A stretch of DNA of 64,000 nucleotides. It comes from Bacteroidota bacterium (GTDB lineage: Bacteria; Bacteroidota; Bacteroidia; AKYH767-A; 2013-40CM-41-45). The notes beneath the pieces are model-generated. The model was not told the origin of the DNA and made no database searches. It was given only the letters and a program-made list of their open reading frames with translations. This document shows, one piece after another, positions 21,202 through 29,613 of this stretch. Location of the stretch: positions 1-64,000 of the forward strand of contig JAPLDA010000009.1 in the NCBI GenBank assembly GCA_026391945.1. Direction: 5' to 3'. Each line of letters begins with the position of its first letter. The stretch's first letter is position 1. The position numbers were made by a program, and so were the translations under genes.

Positions 21202-22035
21202 TCACTTCCGTTCGTATTTATCAGGAACGGTAAAAGGGAAAGTGACCGTTTCATCCACCGCAATTTTCGAATACGCTACTTTGATTTCTGCCGGGTTTAC
21301 GGCTGCAATGGTAACGAGGATGTTGTTGGGAATCAGTTTCGAGCCGGCTTCGGTGAAATCGCTGTAAGTAGCCTCCAGCGAGCGATTCAGCCGTTCGTCT
21401 TCCATGCGGGATTTGGTGATCCGGTAACTGGTGCTGATCCAGAAATCCTGGACAATGGGTTTGTTCGGATCCTTGTCTTCCATCGCTCTTTTAAGTTTTC
21501 GCTTGTTCAGGGTGCTTAAAATGGTGCAGGAATCTTCTTCGTACACCGATTTTAGTTTTTCATTTTTCAGGTACGGAAAATAATTGCCGACGAGAACAGC
21601 CTGCATGATTTCGAAATTCAGATGCGTTTTCAGGAGGCTGTCGAGAAATCCGAAGTCATGCACGGTGTATGTTTTATGCACCCTGTCAAGGATCTGCATC
21701 CCGTCTCGTGTCACCAGCACGCGTGCCGCCTCGATGCCCAGCAACGGTGTGATCGAAATCCAGATGGCACTATCCTTCCTCATCCTTACATGGATGTCGA
21801 ATGATTCGGTTTCGTTCCGCGAGGTGTAGTCAACGGAAGCATTCAACACAAGCCATTCAAATGAAAACTCATGAGCCAGCACCGAATCGAATACTTCAAT
21901 CACTTCAGCACCTCTTAATTTTAATGGAGTGGAGACCACCACTTTTTTTGATGTTTTACAGGATGACATCAGGATCAGCGGAAGGAGAAGGAGGATGAAA
22001 ATTTTTTTCACAGAAACAGGATGATGAACGGGCAT
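21202..22035 (-). CDS. DUF4292 family lipoprotein
   Basis: The protein has 277 residues. A lipoprotein signal (IFILLLLPLILMSSCKTSKK) has the lipobox cysteine at about residue 26. The rest is a LolA/LolB-like beta-barrel half (SFEWLVLNASVDYTSRNETE, RDGMQILDRVHKTYTVHDFG), as in DUF4292. Members usually sit, as here, between a TPR protein and an EnvC-like gene. It probably acts at the periplasmic face of the outer membrane. An outer-membrane lipid or lipoprotein role is inferred from the fold only. Confidence 0.75.
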   Translation of the reverse strand: MPVHHPVSVKKIFILLLLPLILMSSCKTSKKVVVSTPLKLRGAEVIEVFDSVLAHEFSFEWLVLNASVDYTSRNETESFDIHVRMRKDSAIWISITPLLGIEAARVLVTRDGMQILDRVHKTYTVHDFGFLDSLLKTHLNFEIMQAVLVGNYFPYLKNEKLKSVYEEDSCTILSTLNKRKLKRAMEDKDPNKPIVQDFWISTSYRITKSRMEDERLNRSLEATYSDFTEAGSKLIPNNILVTIAAVNPAEIKVAYSKIAVDETVTFPFTVPDKYERK

Positions 22036-22117
22036 GAAGAAAATTTTTTGAAACGGGAAGAGATGAATTCAGGTTGTCATGGATCGGCGGTGATGCGAAA
22101 GGATGCCATTCACCCGG

Positions 22118-23851
22118 TCAGTCAGGTAATTTCTTTTCCAGGATTTTTTTATCGAGTTGTTCCGAAACACCATCACCCGCTTTTTTTGCCTTTTGCCAGT
22201 ATTCAAGAGCTTTCTGCGTATCGCCGTTTTTATAAAGCACATCACCGTAATGTTCCAGTACGGTTGCGCTTCCGTCGCTGTCGTGAGAGAGCGCTTTTTC
22301 AAGCCAGGTCTGTGCCTCTTTGTATTTTCCCTGTTTGTACATGATCCATCCATACGTATCTTCAGAGGTTCCTGAATTCGGAACAAGTTCAATCGATAAT
22401 TTCGACATGGCTTCCGCTTTGTCAAGCTTCTCTCCGCGCAGCGATAAAAAATAAGCGTAATTATTCAGCGCCGATGAATTTTTTGGATTCACCTGTAGGG
22501 CTTTTTCAAAGCTCTCATCTGACCTGACGAAATCTTTTATTTCATGGTATGCCGTACCCAGGCTGGCATAGAAATCGGATTCACTGTTCTTGTCATCCAC
22601 CACGAGCTTAACGCCGGAGTTCAGTACACGGATGGCTTCGTTGTATTTTTTAACCTGCATATAAGCCACGCCATTGAAGAAATAAACGAGTGGCTGGTCA
22701 GGAAAACGGCTGATGGCATCTTCACTTTCAATGACCAGGGTATCCCAGCTTTGCAATTGGTAATCGAGCGATAAAATACTTTTCACCAGCCCGAATTCTT
22801 TGGCGCCGAGCCGGATGGCTTCCCTGTATTCATTCCTTGCATCTGCCAATTGCTTGTCCATGATCAGGAGGTCGCCGTGAATGGCATGTGCATGTGCTTC
22901 ACTGGGATGAGCTTCGAGCAACAGGTGACACAATTCCATGGCCTGGTCTTTCAGTTCCGGATGTAATTCGATCAGCGACAGGTACGATCCGAGTATGCTG
23001 ATTTTTGTTTCCACATCCAGTTCCTTGTTGTTGAATGCCAGTTTCAGTTCACCGATCGATTTTTCTTTTTCACCATTGGTGCGGTAAAAATCAGCAAGTG
23101 AGAGATGAATGAATGCATTGTTCGGATCCACTTCCAGCACTTTGTTGTAGGTATCAAGCGCCTTTTGTTTTTCACCCATGTTCTGGTACACTTCAGCGAG
23201 CATGCCGTATGCCTGTGCGTCCTTCTGGTTCAATGCAATGAACTTCTGCAATTCAGCGACTGCTTTGTCATCCCGTTTCATGCGCTGGTAAAGCCGTGAT
23301 TTCTGAATCGTCACTTCCCGTGAAATACCGATTCTTTCTTCCAGCTTGTCGTATGCTTTGATGGCTTCAGAAGTCTTGTCGGCAAAAACAAGTGCGGTTG
23401 CCCATTCAAAATAAAAATCAACACGGTCGGAGTTGTCTTTCACCAGTTGTTCCAGCACCTGTGCGGCTTCGCTGAATTTTTTATTCTTCTGGTAAATTTC
23501 GGCCAGCGATATCGCATACCAGATATTTTTTGAATCGAGTTTGTAGGCGCTTTTACTGAAGAACAAAGCATCGGTGAATTTTTTTTGTTCGGCGTAAATG
23601 TTCGCCAGCTCATACATGGCTGCATGGTTCCCGGCGTCTTTCCGGATCACCTCTGAAAAAAGTTCCGCGGCATTGTTCAGGTTCCCAAGAATTTTTTCTT
23701 TGTTGGCGTTGTAAAAAAGATTCAGGACTTCTGTCTTCTGAATTCCGGAAAGATTTTTTTTGTCGGCAGGGCCGGAAGCAGCGGGCTTCGGGCTTTTGCA
23801 GGCCATAAAAAGAAAGGAAGAAAACAGGAAAATGAGAAACGAACGGTTCAT
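22118..23851 (-). CDS. TPR-repeat lipoprotein
   Basis: The protein has 577 residues. A lipoprotein signal (FLIFLFSSFLFMACKSPKP) puts the lipid cysteine near residue 18. About a dozen TPR units follow; clear ones include AQAYGMLAEVYQNMGEKQKA, NNAFIHLSLADFYRTNGEKE and GTSEDTYGWIMYKQGKYKEA. The repeats should form a solenoid for protein contacts at the envelope. It lies 83 bp upstream of the DUF4292 lipoprotein gene and 10 bp downstream of the nucleotidyltransferase gene, so cotranscription is likely. Confidence 0.88.
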   Translation of the reverse strand: MNRSFLIFLFSSFLFMACKSPKPAASGPADKKNLSGIQKTEVLNLFYNANKEKILGNLNNAAELFSEVIRKDAGNHAAMYELANIYAEQKKFTDALFFSKSAYKLDSKNIWYAISLAEIYQKNKKFSEAAQVLEQLVKDNSDRVDFYFEWATALVFADKTSEAIKAYDKLEERIGISREVTIQKSRLYQRMKRDDKAVAELQKFIALNQKDAQAYGMLAEVYQNMGEKQKALDTYNKVLEVDPNNAFIHLSLADFYRTNGEKEKSIGELKLAFNNKELDVETKISILGSYLSLIELHPELKDQAMELCHLLLEAHPSEAHAHAIHGDLLIMDKQLADARNEYREAIRLGAKEFGLVKSILSLDYQLQSWDTLVIESEDAISRFPDQPLVYFFNGVAYMQVKKYNEAIRVLNSGVKLVVDDKNSESDFYASLGTAYHEIKDFVRSDESFEKALQVNPKNSSALNNYAYFLSLRGEKLDKAEAMSKLSIELVPNSGTSEDTYGWIMYKQGKYKEAQTWLEKALSHDSDGSATVLEHYGDVLYKNGDTQKALEYWQKAKKAGDGVSEQLDKKILEKKLPD

Positions 23852-23860
23852 TGAAATTTT

Positions 23861-24862
23861 TTAAGAATGAGTTGAATAGTCACCGAGACTCAGCTGTTCC
23901 GGAACATTTTTATACACGACATGGTTTCCAATCATGGAATTGTTGATCACGGCATTCTCGATGACTGCATCAGCCTGAATGATGCTGTTGGAAACAACAG
24001 CATTGATGATTTTTGAACCCGGTCCGACGGAAGTATGAGGCCCCACCACAGCATTTCTCAGCAGTACATTTTCACCGATGTAACAGGGATGGATGATGAT
24101 GGAATTTTCATTCGTAATTCCGGTTGCAATCCTGTTTTCGTTTTTATGCAATTCAAGAACGCGTTTGTTGGTGTACACGGTAGCATCCTTGTTTCCACAG
24201 TCAAGCCATTCGATGACTTTTCCGGGAACAAATTTTGTCCCTTTCTTTTTCATGTTTTCCAGGGCATTGGTCAGCTGGAATTCTCCTTTTTCCCTCAGGT
24301 TATGATCCACCAGGTATTGCATTTCTTTCCGGAGATATTCCCCGTCGCGGAAATAATAAATTCCAATGATGGCAAGATCGGAAACGAAGCTCTGTGGTTT
24401 TTCAACAAAATCGGTAATGATGTTTTCATCATTCACTTTGACGACACCGAACATTTTCGGGTCATCGATTTTATTCACCCAGATGATTCCGTCTTTTTCC
24501 TCATCCATCGTAAAGTCGGCACGGAAAAGCGTGTCGGCAAAAGCAACAATCACTTTCCCATTCAACGCATCTTTGGCGCATAATATTGCATGAGCCGTTC
24601 CAAGCGGTTCTTCCTGGTAATGAATGCTTCCTTTTGCACCGAGTGATGAAGCAATGTCGAGGAGGTTTTGTTCGGCTTCTTTTCCGAAATCGCCAATCAC
24701 AAAAGCAATGTCGGTGACTTTTTCATGGCATACTTTGATAAGATCTTCCGCGAGCCATTGAACGATTGGCTTGCCGGCAACCGGTATCAAAGGCTTTGGA
24801 ACGGTTAACGTATGTGGTCGCATACGCTTTCCTGCTCCAGCCATGGGTATGATTATTTTCAT
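23861..24862 (-). CDS. Sugar-1-phosphate nucleotidyltransferase
   Basis: The protein has 333 residues. The N-terminal nucleotidyltransferase domain has the signature IIPMAGAGKRMRPHTLTVPK (G-G-x-G-x-R type phosphate loop and the lysine of PKPLIP). It also has the substrate-side TFADT-equivalent VAFADTLFR and the EKP motif (FVEKPQSF). The C-terminal about 80 residues are hexapeptide left-handed beta-helix repeats (IGENVLLRNAVVGPHTSVGP). It makes an NDP-sugar for envelope polysaccharide. Thymidylyl, guanylyl or uridylyl specificity cannot be told from sequence alone. Confidence 0.88.
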   Translation of the reverse strand: MKIIIPMAGAGKRMRPHTLTVPKPLIPVAGKPIVQWLAEDLIKVCHEKVTDIAFVIGDFGKEAEQNLLDIASSLGAKGSIHYQEEPLGTAHAILCAKDALNGKVIVAFADTLFRADFTMDEEKDGIIWVNKIDDPKMFGVVKVNDENIITDFVEKPQSFVSDLAIIGIYYFRDGEYLRKEMQYLVDHNLREKGEFQLTNALENMKKKGTKFVPGKVIEWLDCGNKDATVYTNKRVLELHKNENRIATGITNENSIIIHPCYIGENVLLRNAVVGPHTSVGPGSKIINAVVSNSIIQADAVIENAVINNSMIGNHVVYKNVPEQLSLGDYSTHS

Positions 24863-24956
24863 TTTTTTAATTTGATGATTTAGAAATGTACGGATCTGAA
24901 AGTTGAAATAATTTCGAACCCCGTTATGCTGTCAGGGGATCAACACAACATCAAAT

Positions 24957-25391
24957 TTATTTTATCCCGGTAGAACCGAATCCCCCGGTACCTCTCCCGG
25001 TTTCAAGCAACACTTCAGATTCTGTCCACTCCACGCGATCATGTTTTGAAACGATCATTTGAGCGATGCGTTCCCCGTTTTCGATTGTGAAATTTTCATT
25101 GGACAGGTTCACCAGGATGACTTTGATCTCTCCGCGGTAATCGGCATCGATGGTTCCCGGTGAATTCAGAACAGTGATTCCTTTTTTTGCCGCCAGCCCG
25201 CTGCGCGGACGAATCTGCGCTTCATATCCTACCGGCAATTCGATGAATAAACCGGTCGGAACGATGGCGCGTTCCAAAGGTTTCAGCACGACAGGCTGAT
25301 CCATGCTGGCCCGTAAATCCATTCCGGCTGAATGATCTGTTTCATATGCCGGCAACGGGTGATTTGATTTATTGATGATCCGGATTTTCAT
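24957..25391 (-). CDS. dut: dUTP diphosphatase
   Basis: The protein has 144 residues, the usual length of the trimeric enzyme. Motif 1 is [10 protein letters not shown], motif 2 is [12 protein letters not shown], motif 3 is [11 protein letters not shown], motif 4 is [11 protein letters not shown], and motif 5 at the C-terminus is [10 protein letters not shown]. All five are present, so it should be active. It hydrolyses dUTP to dUMP and pyrophosphate. It lies between the flippase and nucleotidyltransferase genes. Confidence 0.97.
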   Translation of the reverse strand: MKIRIINKSNHPLPAYETDHSAGMDLRASMDQPVVLKPLERAIVPTGLFIELPVGYEAQIRPRSGLAAKKGITVLNSPGTIDADYRGEIKVILVNLSNENFTIENGERIAQMIVSKHDRVEWTESEVLLETGRGTGGFGSTGIK

Positions 25392-25441
25392 GGTTTGATG
25401 ATCGGTTTTGGATTAAGCTTACGCCGGTTGCCAGCATCATT

Positions 25442-26971
25442 TCATTTCTTGTCGCCCGGCTTTCGTCCATTAAAAACCGGCATGCGAAGGTAAGAATTTT
25501 TGCCACGTTCATAGAGGTAAGCCACCACCAAAAACACAACCAGCAGAAGTGAATTGATCACATACATCCAGTGTTCGGTGATGCGATAATGTTGTCTTGT
25601 GATTTCACCGGCAGCATAGAGCAGCAGCGCCGTGATAACAAACAATGCAAATGAGCGGAGGTTGTAATCGACGTGATAATATTTCTGCCCGGCAACGTAA
25701 GAGATCACCATCATGGAAGCATAACAGATGAGGGTTGTCCAGGCAGCGCCCATGTACCCAAGAACCGGGATCAGCCAGTAGTTCAGCAGCAACGTGACCA
25801 CAGCCCCGGCCACAGAAATCCATGCCGCCCAGCGGGTGCGGCCGGTGAGTTTGTACCAGATCGACAGGTTGTAATAAACGCCGAGGCATAAATTCGCCAT
25901 GAGAAGGATGGGAACGATTTTAATGCCTGACCGGTATTCTTCCCCGACAATTTTTTTCACCAGATCCATGTACATCATGATGGTGAGAAAGATAAAGGAA
26001 CAGGTAAGAACAAAATAATGCATCACCTTCGAATAAATTTCTTTCGCATTTTCTTTGGATGCATGGGAGAAAAAAAACGGTTCGGCTGCGTACCGGAATG
26101 TCTGGACAAACAACGTCATCAGGATGGATAATTTATAACAGGCACCGTAAATTCCATTTTGTTCCAGTGCGGTGGAAGGATCTGAAACCAGCCGCGGCAG
26201 CATGATCCTGTCGAATGTTTCGTTGATCATCCCTGCAAAACCGGCGACCATGATCGGGAGCGAATACACGATCATGGACTTCCAGAGCGCGCGGTCGAAT
26301 TCAAGCTTCACGGAAAATAATTCAGGTGATAAAAACAGCAAGGTTACTGCACTGGCAACGAGGTTGGAAATGAAAACATACCCGACTCCCATGGAAGGAT
26401 TGTAAATGTTGCGGATCACATCATGGTAAGAACTGTTCATCAGTTTCGGACACAACACGAGGAAAAATAAATTCAGCCCGATGTTGATCACAATCCAGAG
26501 CAGTTTCAGAAAAACAAAACGCTTCGCTTTATTCGCCTGCCGCAGTTTTGCAAACGGAATGGTGGAAACGGCATCGAAGGCGAGGATGGCTGCGAACCAC
26601 GAAATGTATTCGGGAAGCATGGCATTCGAATGTTCCGTTGCATTCAGTTTTCCGGCAATGGCCGGTGAAAAGAAAATGATGAAAAAAGCAAACAAAACCG
26701 AACTGGTAAGAATTGAAATAAGCGTCGTGGAATATACTTTCGGATTTTCCTTTTCCGACTGGAAGAAACGGAAGTAAGCGGTTTCCAATCCATACGTAAA
26801 GACAATGTTGAAAAATGAAACGTAGGCATACATTTCCGTTACCACGCCGTATTCGCCGGCATGAAACACGCGCGTGTACAACGGCACGAGCAGGTAGTTG
26901 AGCAGCCGCCCTAAAATGCTGCTCAATCCGTAAGTGGCAGTTTGTCCTGCCAGTTTTTTAATGACGCTCAA
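25442..26971 (-). CDS. Wzx-type polysaccharide flippase (MOP superfamily)
   Basis: The protein has 509 residues with about 14 hydrophobic helices and the N-terminal LAGQTATYGLSSILGRLLNY typical of polysaccharide exporters of the MOP superfamily. The start is a TTG (26971), as no upstream ATG is in frame; the next ATG is well inside. It probably flips lipid-linked sugar repeat units across the inner membrane. It is linked with the NDP-sugar transferase two genes downstream. Confidence 0.87.
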   Translation of the reverse strand: MSVIKKLAGQTATYGLSSILGRLLNYLLVPLYTRVFHAGEYGVVTEMYAYVSFFNIVFTYGLETAYFRFFQSEKENPKVYSTTLISILTSSVLFAFFIIFFSPAIAGKLNATEHSNAMLPEYISWFAAILAFDAVSTIPFAKLRQANKAKRFVFLKLLWIVINIGLNLFFLVLCPKLMNSSYHDVIRNIYNPSMGVGYVFISNLVASAVTLLFLSPELFSVKLEFDRALWKSMIVYSLPIMVAGFAGMINETFDRIMLPRLVSDPSTALEQNGIYGACYKLSILMTLFVQTFRYAAEPFFFSHASKENAKEIYSKVMHYFVLTCSFIFLTIMMYMDLVKKIVGEEYRSGIKIVPILLMANLCLGVYYNLSIWYKLTGRTRWAAWISVAGAVVTLLLNYWLIPVLGYMGAAWTTLICYASMMVISYVAGQKYYHVDYNLRSFALFVITALLLYAAGEITRQHYRITEHWMYVINSLLLVVFLVVAYLYERGKNSYLRMPVFNGRKPGDKK

Positions 26972-27049
26972 TCAGGAGTACTTTTAAATCAAAAAGTGGT
27001 TTCGATGAAGTTTACTGAAACAGAATGAAACGTTCAGCCATTTTTCTTC

Positions 27050-27319
27050 TCACCTTCTGATTTCAAAAGAAGTAAAATTTTTCAAAGCAGAATCAGTGAC
27101 TTCAACTTTATTAACAACAGCCCGTTCGGGTCCGTGGTGACACCAGTTTATAAAGGCAATAAGATTTTCGGACAATGCTTCGGCTTCCATTTCAACAGAA
27201 CCGTCGGATGAATTTCTCACCCATCCGGTGATGCCAAGTTCCGTTGCCTTCAGCTGAGTGTGTTTACGGAAGAAAACACCCTGCACGATTCCCTGAACTT
27301 TGATGTGAACGGATTTCAT
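27050..27319 (-). CDS. acyP: Acylphosphatase
   Basis: The protein has 89 residues from the ATG at 27319; the frame extends upstream to 27385 but the family begins at MKSVHIKVQGIVQGVFFRKH. The catalytic arginine (VQGVFFR) and asparagine (GWVRNSSDGSVEME) are present, so it should hydrolyse acyl phosphates. The fold ends with FTSFEIRR. Single small gene between the flippase and the unknown protein at 27412. Confidence 0.93.
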   Translation of the reverse strand: MKSVHIKVQGIVQGVFFRKHTQLKATELGITGWVRNSSDGSVEMEAEALSENLIAFINWCHHGPERAVVNKVEVTDSALKNFTSFEIRR

Positions 27320-27411
27320 GATTGAAAATTGAATATTAACTATTGAAAAATCATGCTGACGAAGTTTGATTTTGTAACGATTCAATTTTCACTCTTCCGT
27401 ATTCAATGAGT

Positions 27412-28005
27412 CTAATTGTACATCAACCGGAAATCGAGTTTGTTGATGAGCTTCCTGTAATTCTTTTTCAGGTCGCGTTCCACGGCGCTCATGTCTTTGA
27501 ATTCCTGGAATTTCTGCAGCAGCAACATGTCGAAAACGGAGCTTTCAACAAAATCAATATCCGTCTTGAAGCCGCAAACGCAAAGGGCATGCGTGGTGTC
27601 AAGAAATGTGCGGATGCTTTTTGCATTCGTATCAAGCGTGTTGCAGCTTCCGAAATGAATGATCTTGTCAACGCACGATCCGTTGAGAATATCAGCCAGT
27701 TCGGTGAGGTTCAGAAACTCATCACCGATTTGTATTTTTTCCGGTTTCCCGTGAAAGGCCAGGTAACAGATGGTGTAGTCCTTATACCTTTTCTGTTTCC
27801 ACAGCGACAAATAGTATTTCAGGTTTTCTTTGGTTCCGCAATTCTTGTGGATGTACCGGATGCCGCAATTGGTATGAAGAAAATCCAGCGAAGCGGTAAT
27901 GCTTGACTTGTCCCTCAGATCCTGTTCCCAATCGCCTTCCAGGCAGAAAACATGCTTCGAAAAATTTTTAGCGATTCTCATTTTGTTTTTTCTCTCTCCT
28001 CTCAT
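27412..28005 (-). CDS. Unknown protein with caspase/CHAT-like His-Cys dyad
   Basis: The protein has 197 residues, or 189 if it starts at the ATG at 27981 (MRIAKNFSKHVFCLEGDW). It resembles what I recall as DUF6642. A strand-His-Gly element (YTICYLAFHGKPEKI) and, about 50 residues later, a strand-Ser-Cys element (KIIHFGSCNTLD) have the placement of the catalytic His and Cys in caspase-fold and CHAT proteases. A partner or substrate is not apparent nearby. No signal peptide. Family name is uncertain; the dyad is what I can see. Confidence 0.55.
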   Translation of the reverse strand: MRGERKNKMRIAKNFSKHVFCLEGDWEQDLRDKSSITASLDFLHTNCGIRYIHKNCGTKENLKYYLSLWKQKRYKDYTICYLAFHGKPEKIQIGDEFLNLTELADILNGSCVDKIIHFGSCNTLDTNAKSIRTFLDTTHALCVCGFKTDIDFVESSVFDMLLLQKFQEFKDMSAVERDLKKNYRKLINKLDFRLMYN

Positions 28006-28046
28006 TTAGTATGTCCATATCAAAATATCCCGACGAATACTTTTTA

Positions 28047-28826
28047 TCAGCGTTTGAAAGCGGCTGCTCTTTTTTCGATGAAAGCAGAAGTGCCTTCTTT
28101 AAAATCATCGGTCAAAAAACACTGTCCGAATTCATCCATTTCTTTTTGAAACCCGTCCACGCCGTCAGCATAATTTGCATTCACGCATCGGATGACACCG
28201 GCCACTGCTTTCGGCGATTGTGTTTTAATTTTTCCAATCAGTTCTTCACACCTGGCAAGAAGTTGTTCCGGTGAAGTGACATCATTCACCAGTCCGAAAT
28301 GCAACGCCTTCTGTGCATCGATCATTCCGGCAGTCATCAGGAATTCAAAAGCCCTTCCTTTCCCGATGAGTTGTGCAAGACGTTGTGTTCCTCCATAACC
28401 CGGGATCACACCCAGTTTTACTTCCGGCTGTCCGAATTTTGCGTGATCACTTGCTATGCGGATATGGCAACACATGGCCAGTTCGCATCCTCCGCCTAAA
28501 GCGAATCCGTTTACAGCGGCGATCACCGGCTTTCCGCATTGCTCAATGGAATTGAATACACGATGTCCGTGAGCGCTTAATTCTTTTCCCTGGTCAGTAT
28601 TGAAATCAGCAAATTCTGAAATATCAGCACCGGCCACAAAAGCTTTGGATCCTGAACCGGTGATGATGATTCCTGCGATGGAAGGATCTGCCGCGGCGTC
28701 CTTCACTGCATTTCCGATTTCTTCGATGGTTTTCCTGTTGAGGGCATTGAGTTTATCGGGCCGGTTAACGGTGATGGTCAGAATTTCATTCTTAACAGCA
28801 ATCAATATGTTGTGATACGTCATCAT
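28047..28826 (-). CDS. Enoyl-CoA hydratase/isomerase (crotonase family)
   Basis: The protein has 259 residues. Crotonase features: the oxyanion loop GSGSKAFVAGADISEF, GGGCELAMCCHIRIAS, and the catalytic-glutamate region FGQPEVKLGVIPGYGGTQRL. Both glutamates of classical hydratases (GGGCELAM and PEVKLGVIPG) are present, so 2-enoyl-CoA hydration in beta-oxidation is likely. It lies 42 bp from the B12-domain gene in the same orientation. It does not look like a dedicated cyclohexadienoyl-CoA hydratase, though lower pathway steps could use it. Confidence 0.88.
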   Translation of the reverse strand: MMTYHNILIAVKNEILTITVNRPDKLNALNRKTIEEIGNAVKDAAADPSIAGIIITGSGSKAFVAGADISEFADFNTDQGKELSAHGHRVFNSIEQCGKPVIAAVNGFALGGGCELAMCCHIRIASDHAKFGQPEVKLGVIPGYGGTQRLAQLIGKGRAFEFLMTAGMIDAQKALHFGLVNDVTSPEQLLARCEELIGKIKTQSPKAVAGVIRCVNANYADGVDGFQKEMDEFGQCFLTDDFKEGTSAFIEKRAAAFKR

Positions 28827-28867
28827 TTCCTGTAATTTTTTTTAAGCAATTCGTTTGCTGTTCCTGT

Positions 28868-29275
28868 TTAAAACGCTCTCTTTTTTTTCACTTCATCCTG
28901 AATGTAATCCACGATGATTTTGGTATCTGTTCCCGGCGGAAATAATTTTCCAACACCGATTTTATTTAGCTTCTTCATATCATCATCCGGAATGATTCCA
29001 CCGCCGGTAAGTAAAACATCTTCCATTTTTTTTGTTTTCATCAACTCGATGATCTTCGGAAAAACAGTCATGTGAGCTCCCGACAAAATACTCACACCTA
29101 CCACGTCCACGTCTTCCTGCAAGGCGGAGTTCACAACCATTTCTGGAGTCTGGCGCAAACCGGTGTAAATAACTTCCATTCCTGCATCACGCAAAAAAGA
29201 AGCGATCACTTTTGCTCCGCGATCATGTCCATCCAAACCAACTTTGGCAATTAATACACGAACAGGACGATTCAT
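28868..29275 (-). CDS. Stand-alone cobalamin-binding subunit of methylmalonyl-CoA mutase type
   Basis: The protein has 135 residues. The B12-binding motif DxHxxG is seen as [10 protein letters not shown], followed by SILSGAHM and GGGIIPDDD, as in mcmA C-terminal domains. Only the B12 domain is encoded; a catalytic barrel partner is not in the window. Split mutases of this type occur in several bacteria and archaea and interconvert succinyl-CoA and methylmalonyl-CoA or similar pairs. A TAnnTTTG-like promoter lies upstream on the minus strand. Confidence 0.9.
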   Translation of the reverse strand: MNRPVRVLIAKVGLDGHDRGAKVIASFLRDAGMEVIYTGLRQTPEMVVNSALQEDVDVVGVSILSGAHMTVFPKIIELMKTKKMEDVLLTGGGIIPDDDMKKLNKIGVGKLFPPGTDTKIIVDYIQDEVKKKRAF

Positions 29276-29613
29276 AAAATATTTTTGATAATTAAATGCT
29301 GAGATGTTAAGTGTGTAAAAGTTTGCCGGAAAATGATCTGCTTAACTTTCTTTGAGAAACAAATCCGGAATCTTTCTTACTCATGCAAAGTTAACAAAAG
29401 AGGGGTGTTTGTAAAGGCCTTAAGAGTTATTTAACGAATATTTATCTCTTTGAAAATGTGGTACTTTGCCGTAGTTATTTGATTTTATGCAAATTGAATG
29501 AATAGATAAAATAAAATATCAAATATGATTAGTGACAACATAAAAAAATATTTTAGACGCCATAAAAAATTGTTTATAGTATCATTAATTGTAAAATAAT
29601 ATTTATAGGGATC
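29276..29613. other. AT-rich intergenic stretch
   Basis: There is no open frame of note. It contains a minus-strand promoter candidate near 29386 and long AT runs (29500-29600), which probably separate the sensor kinase from the B12-domain transcript. Nothing else seen. Confidence 0.6.
29386..29416 (-). promoter_or_regulatory. Candidate promoter of the B12-domain/crotonase operon
   Basis: On the minus strand TAACTTTG (29386-29393) is an exact match to the Bacteroidetes TAnnTTTG box. The -33 position, about 19 bp further upstream, reads CTTTAC, close to TTTG but not exact. It is about 110 bp before the ATG at 29275. Confidence 0.4.

Noticed and set aside
28047..28826. Possible cyclohexa-1,5-diene-1-carbonyl-CoA hydratase
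   Set aside because: The sequence is that of a common enoyl-CoA hydratase with both catalytic glutamates, and it lies more than 20 kb from the bcr genes.
29449..29469. Plus-strand promoter-like TACTTTGC
   Set aside because: No plus-strand gene lies downstream, and the -33 box is not at the proper distance.
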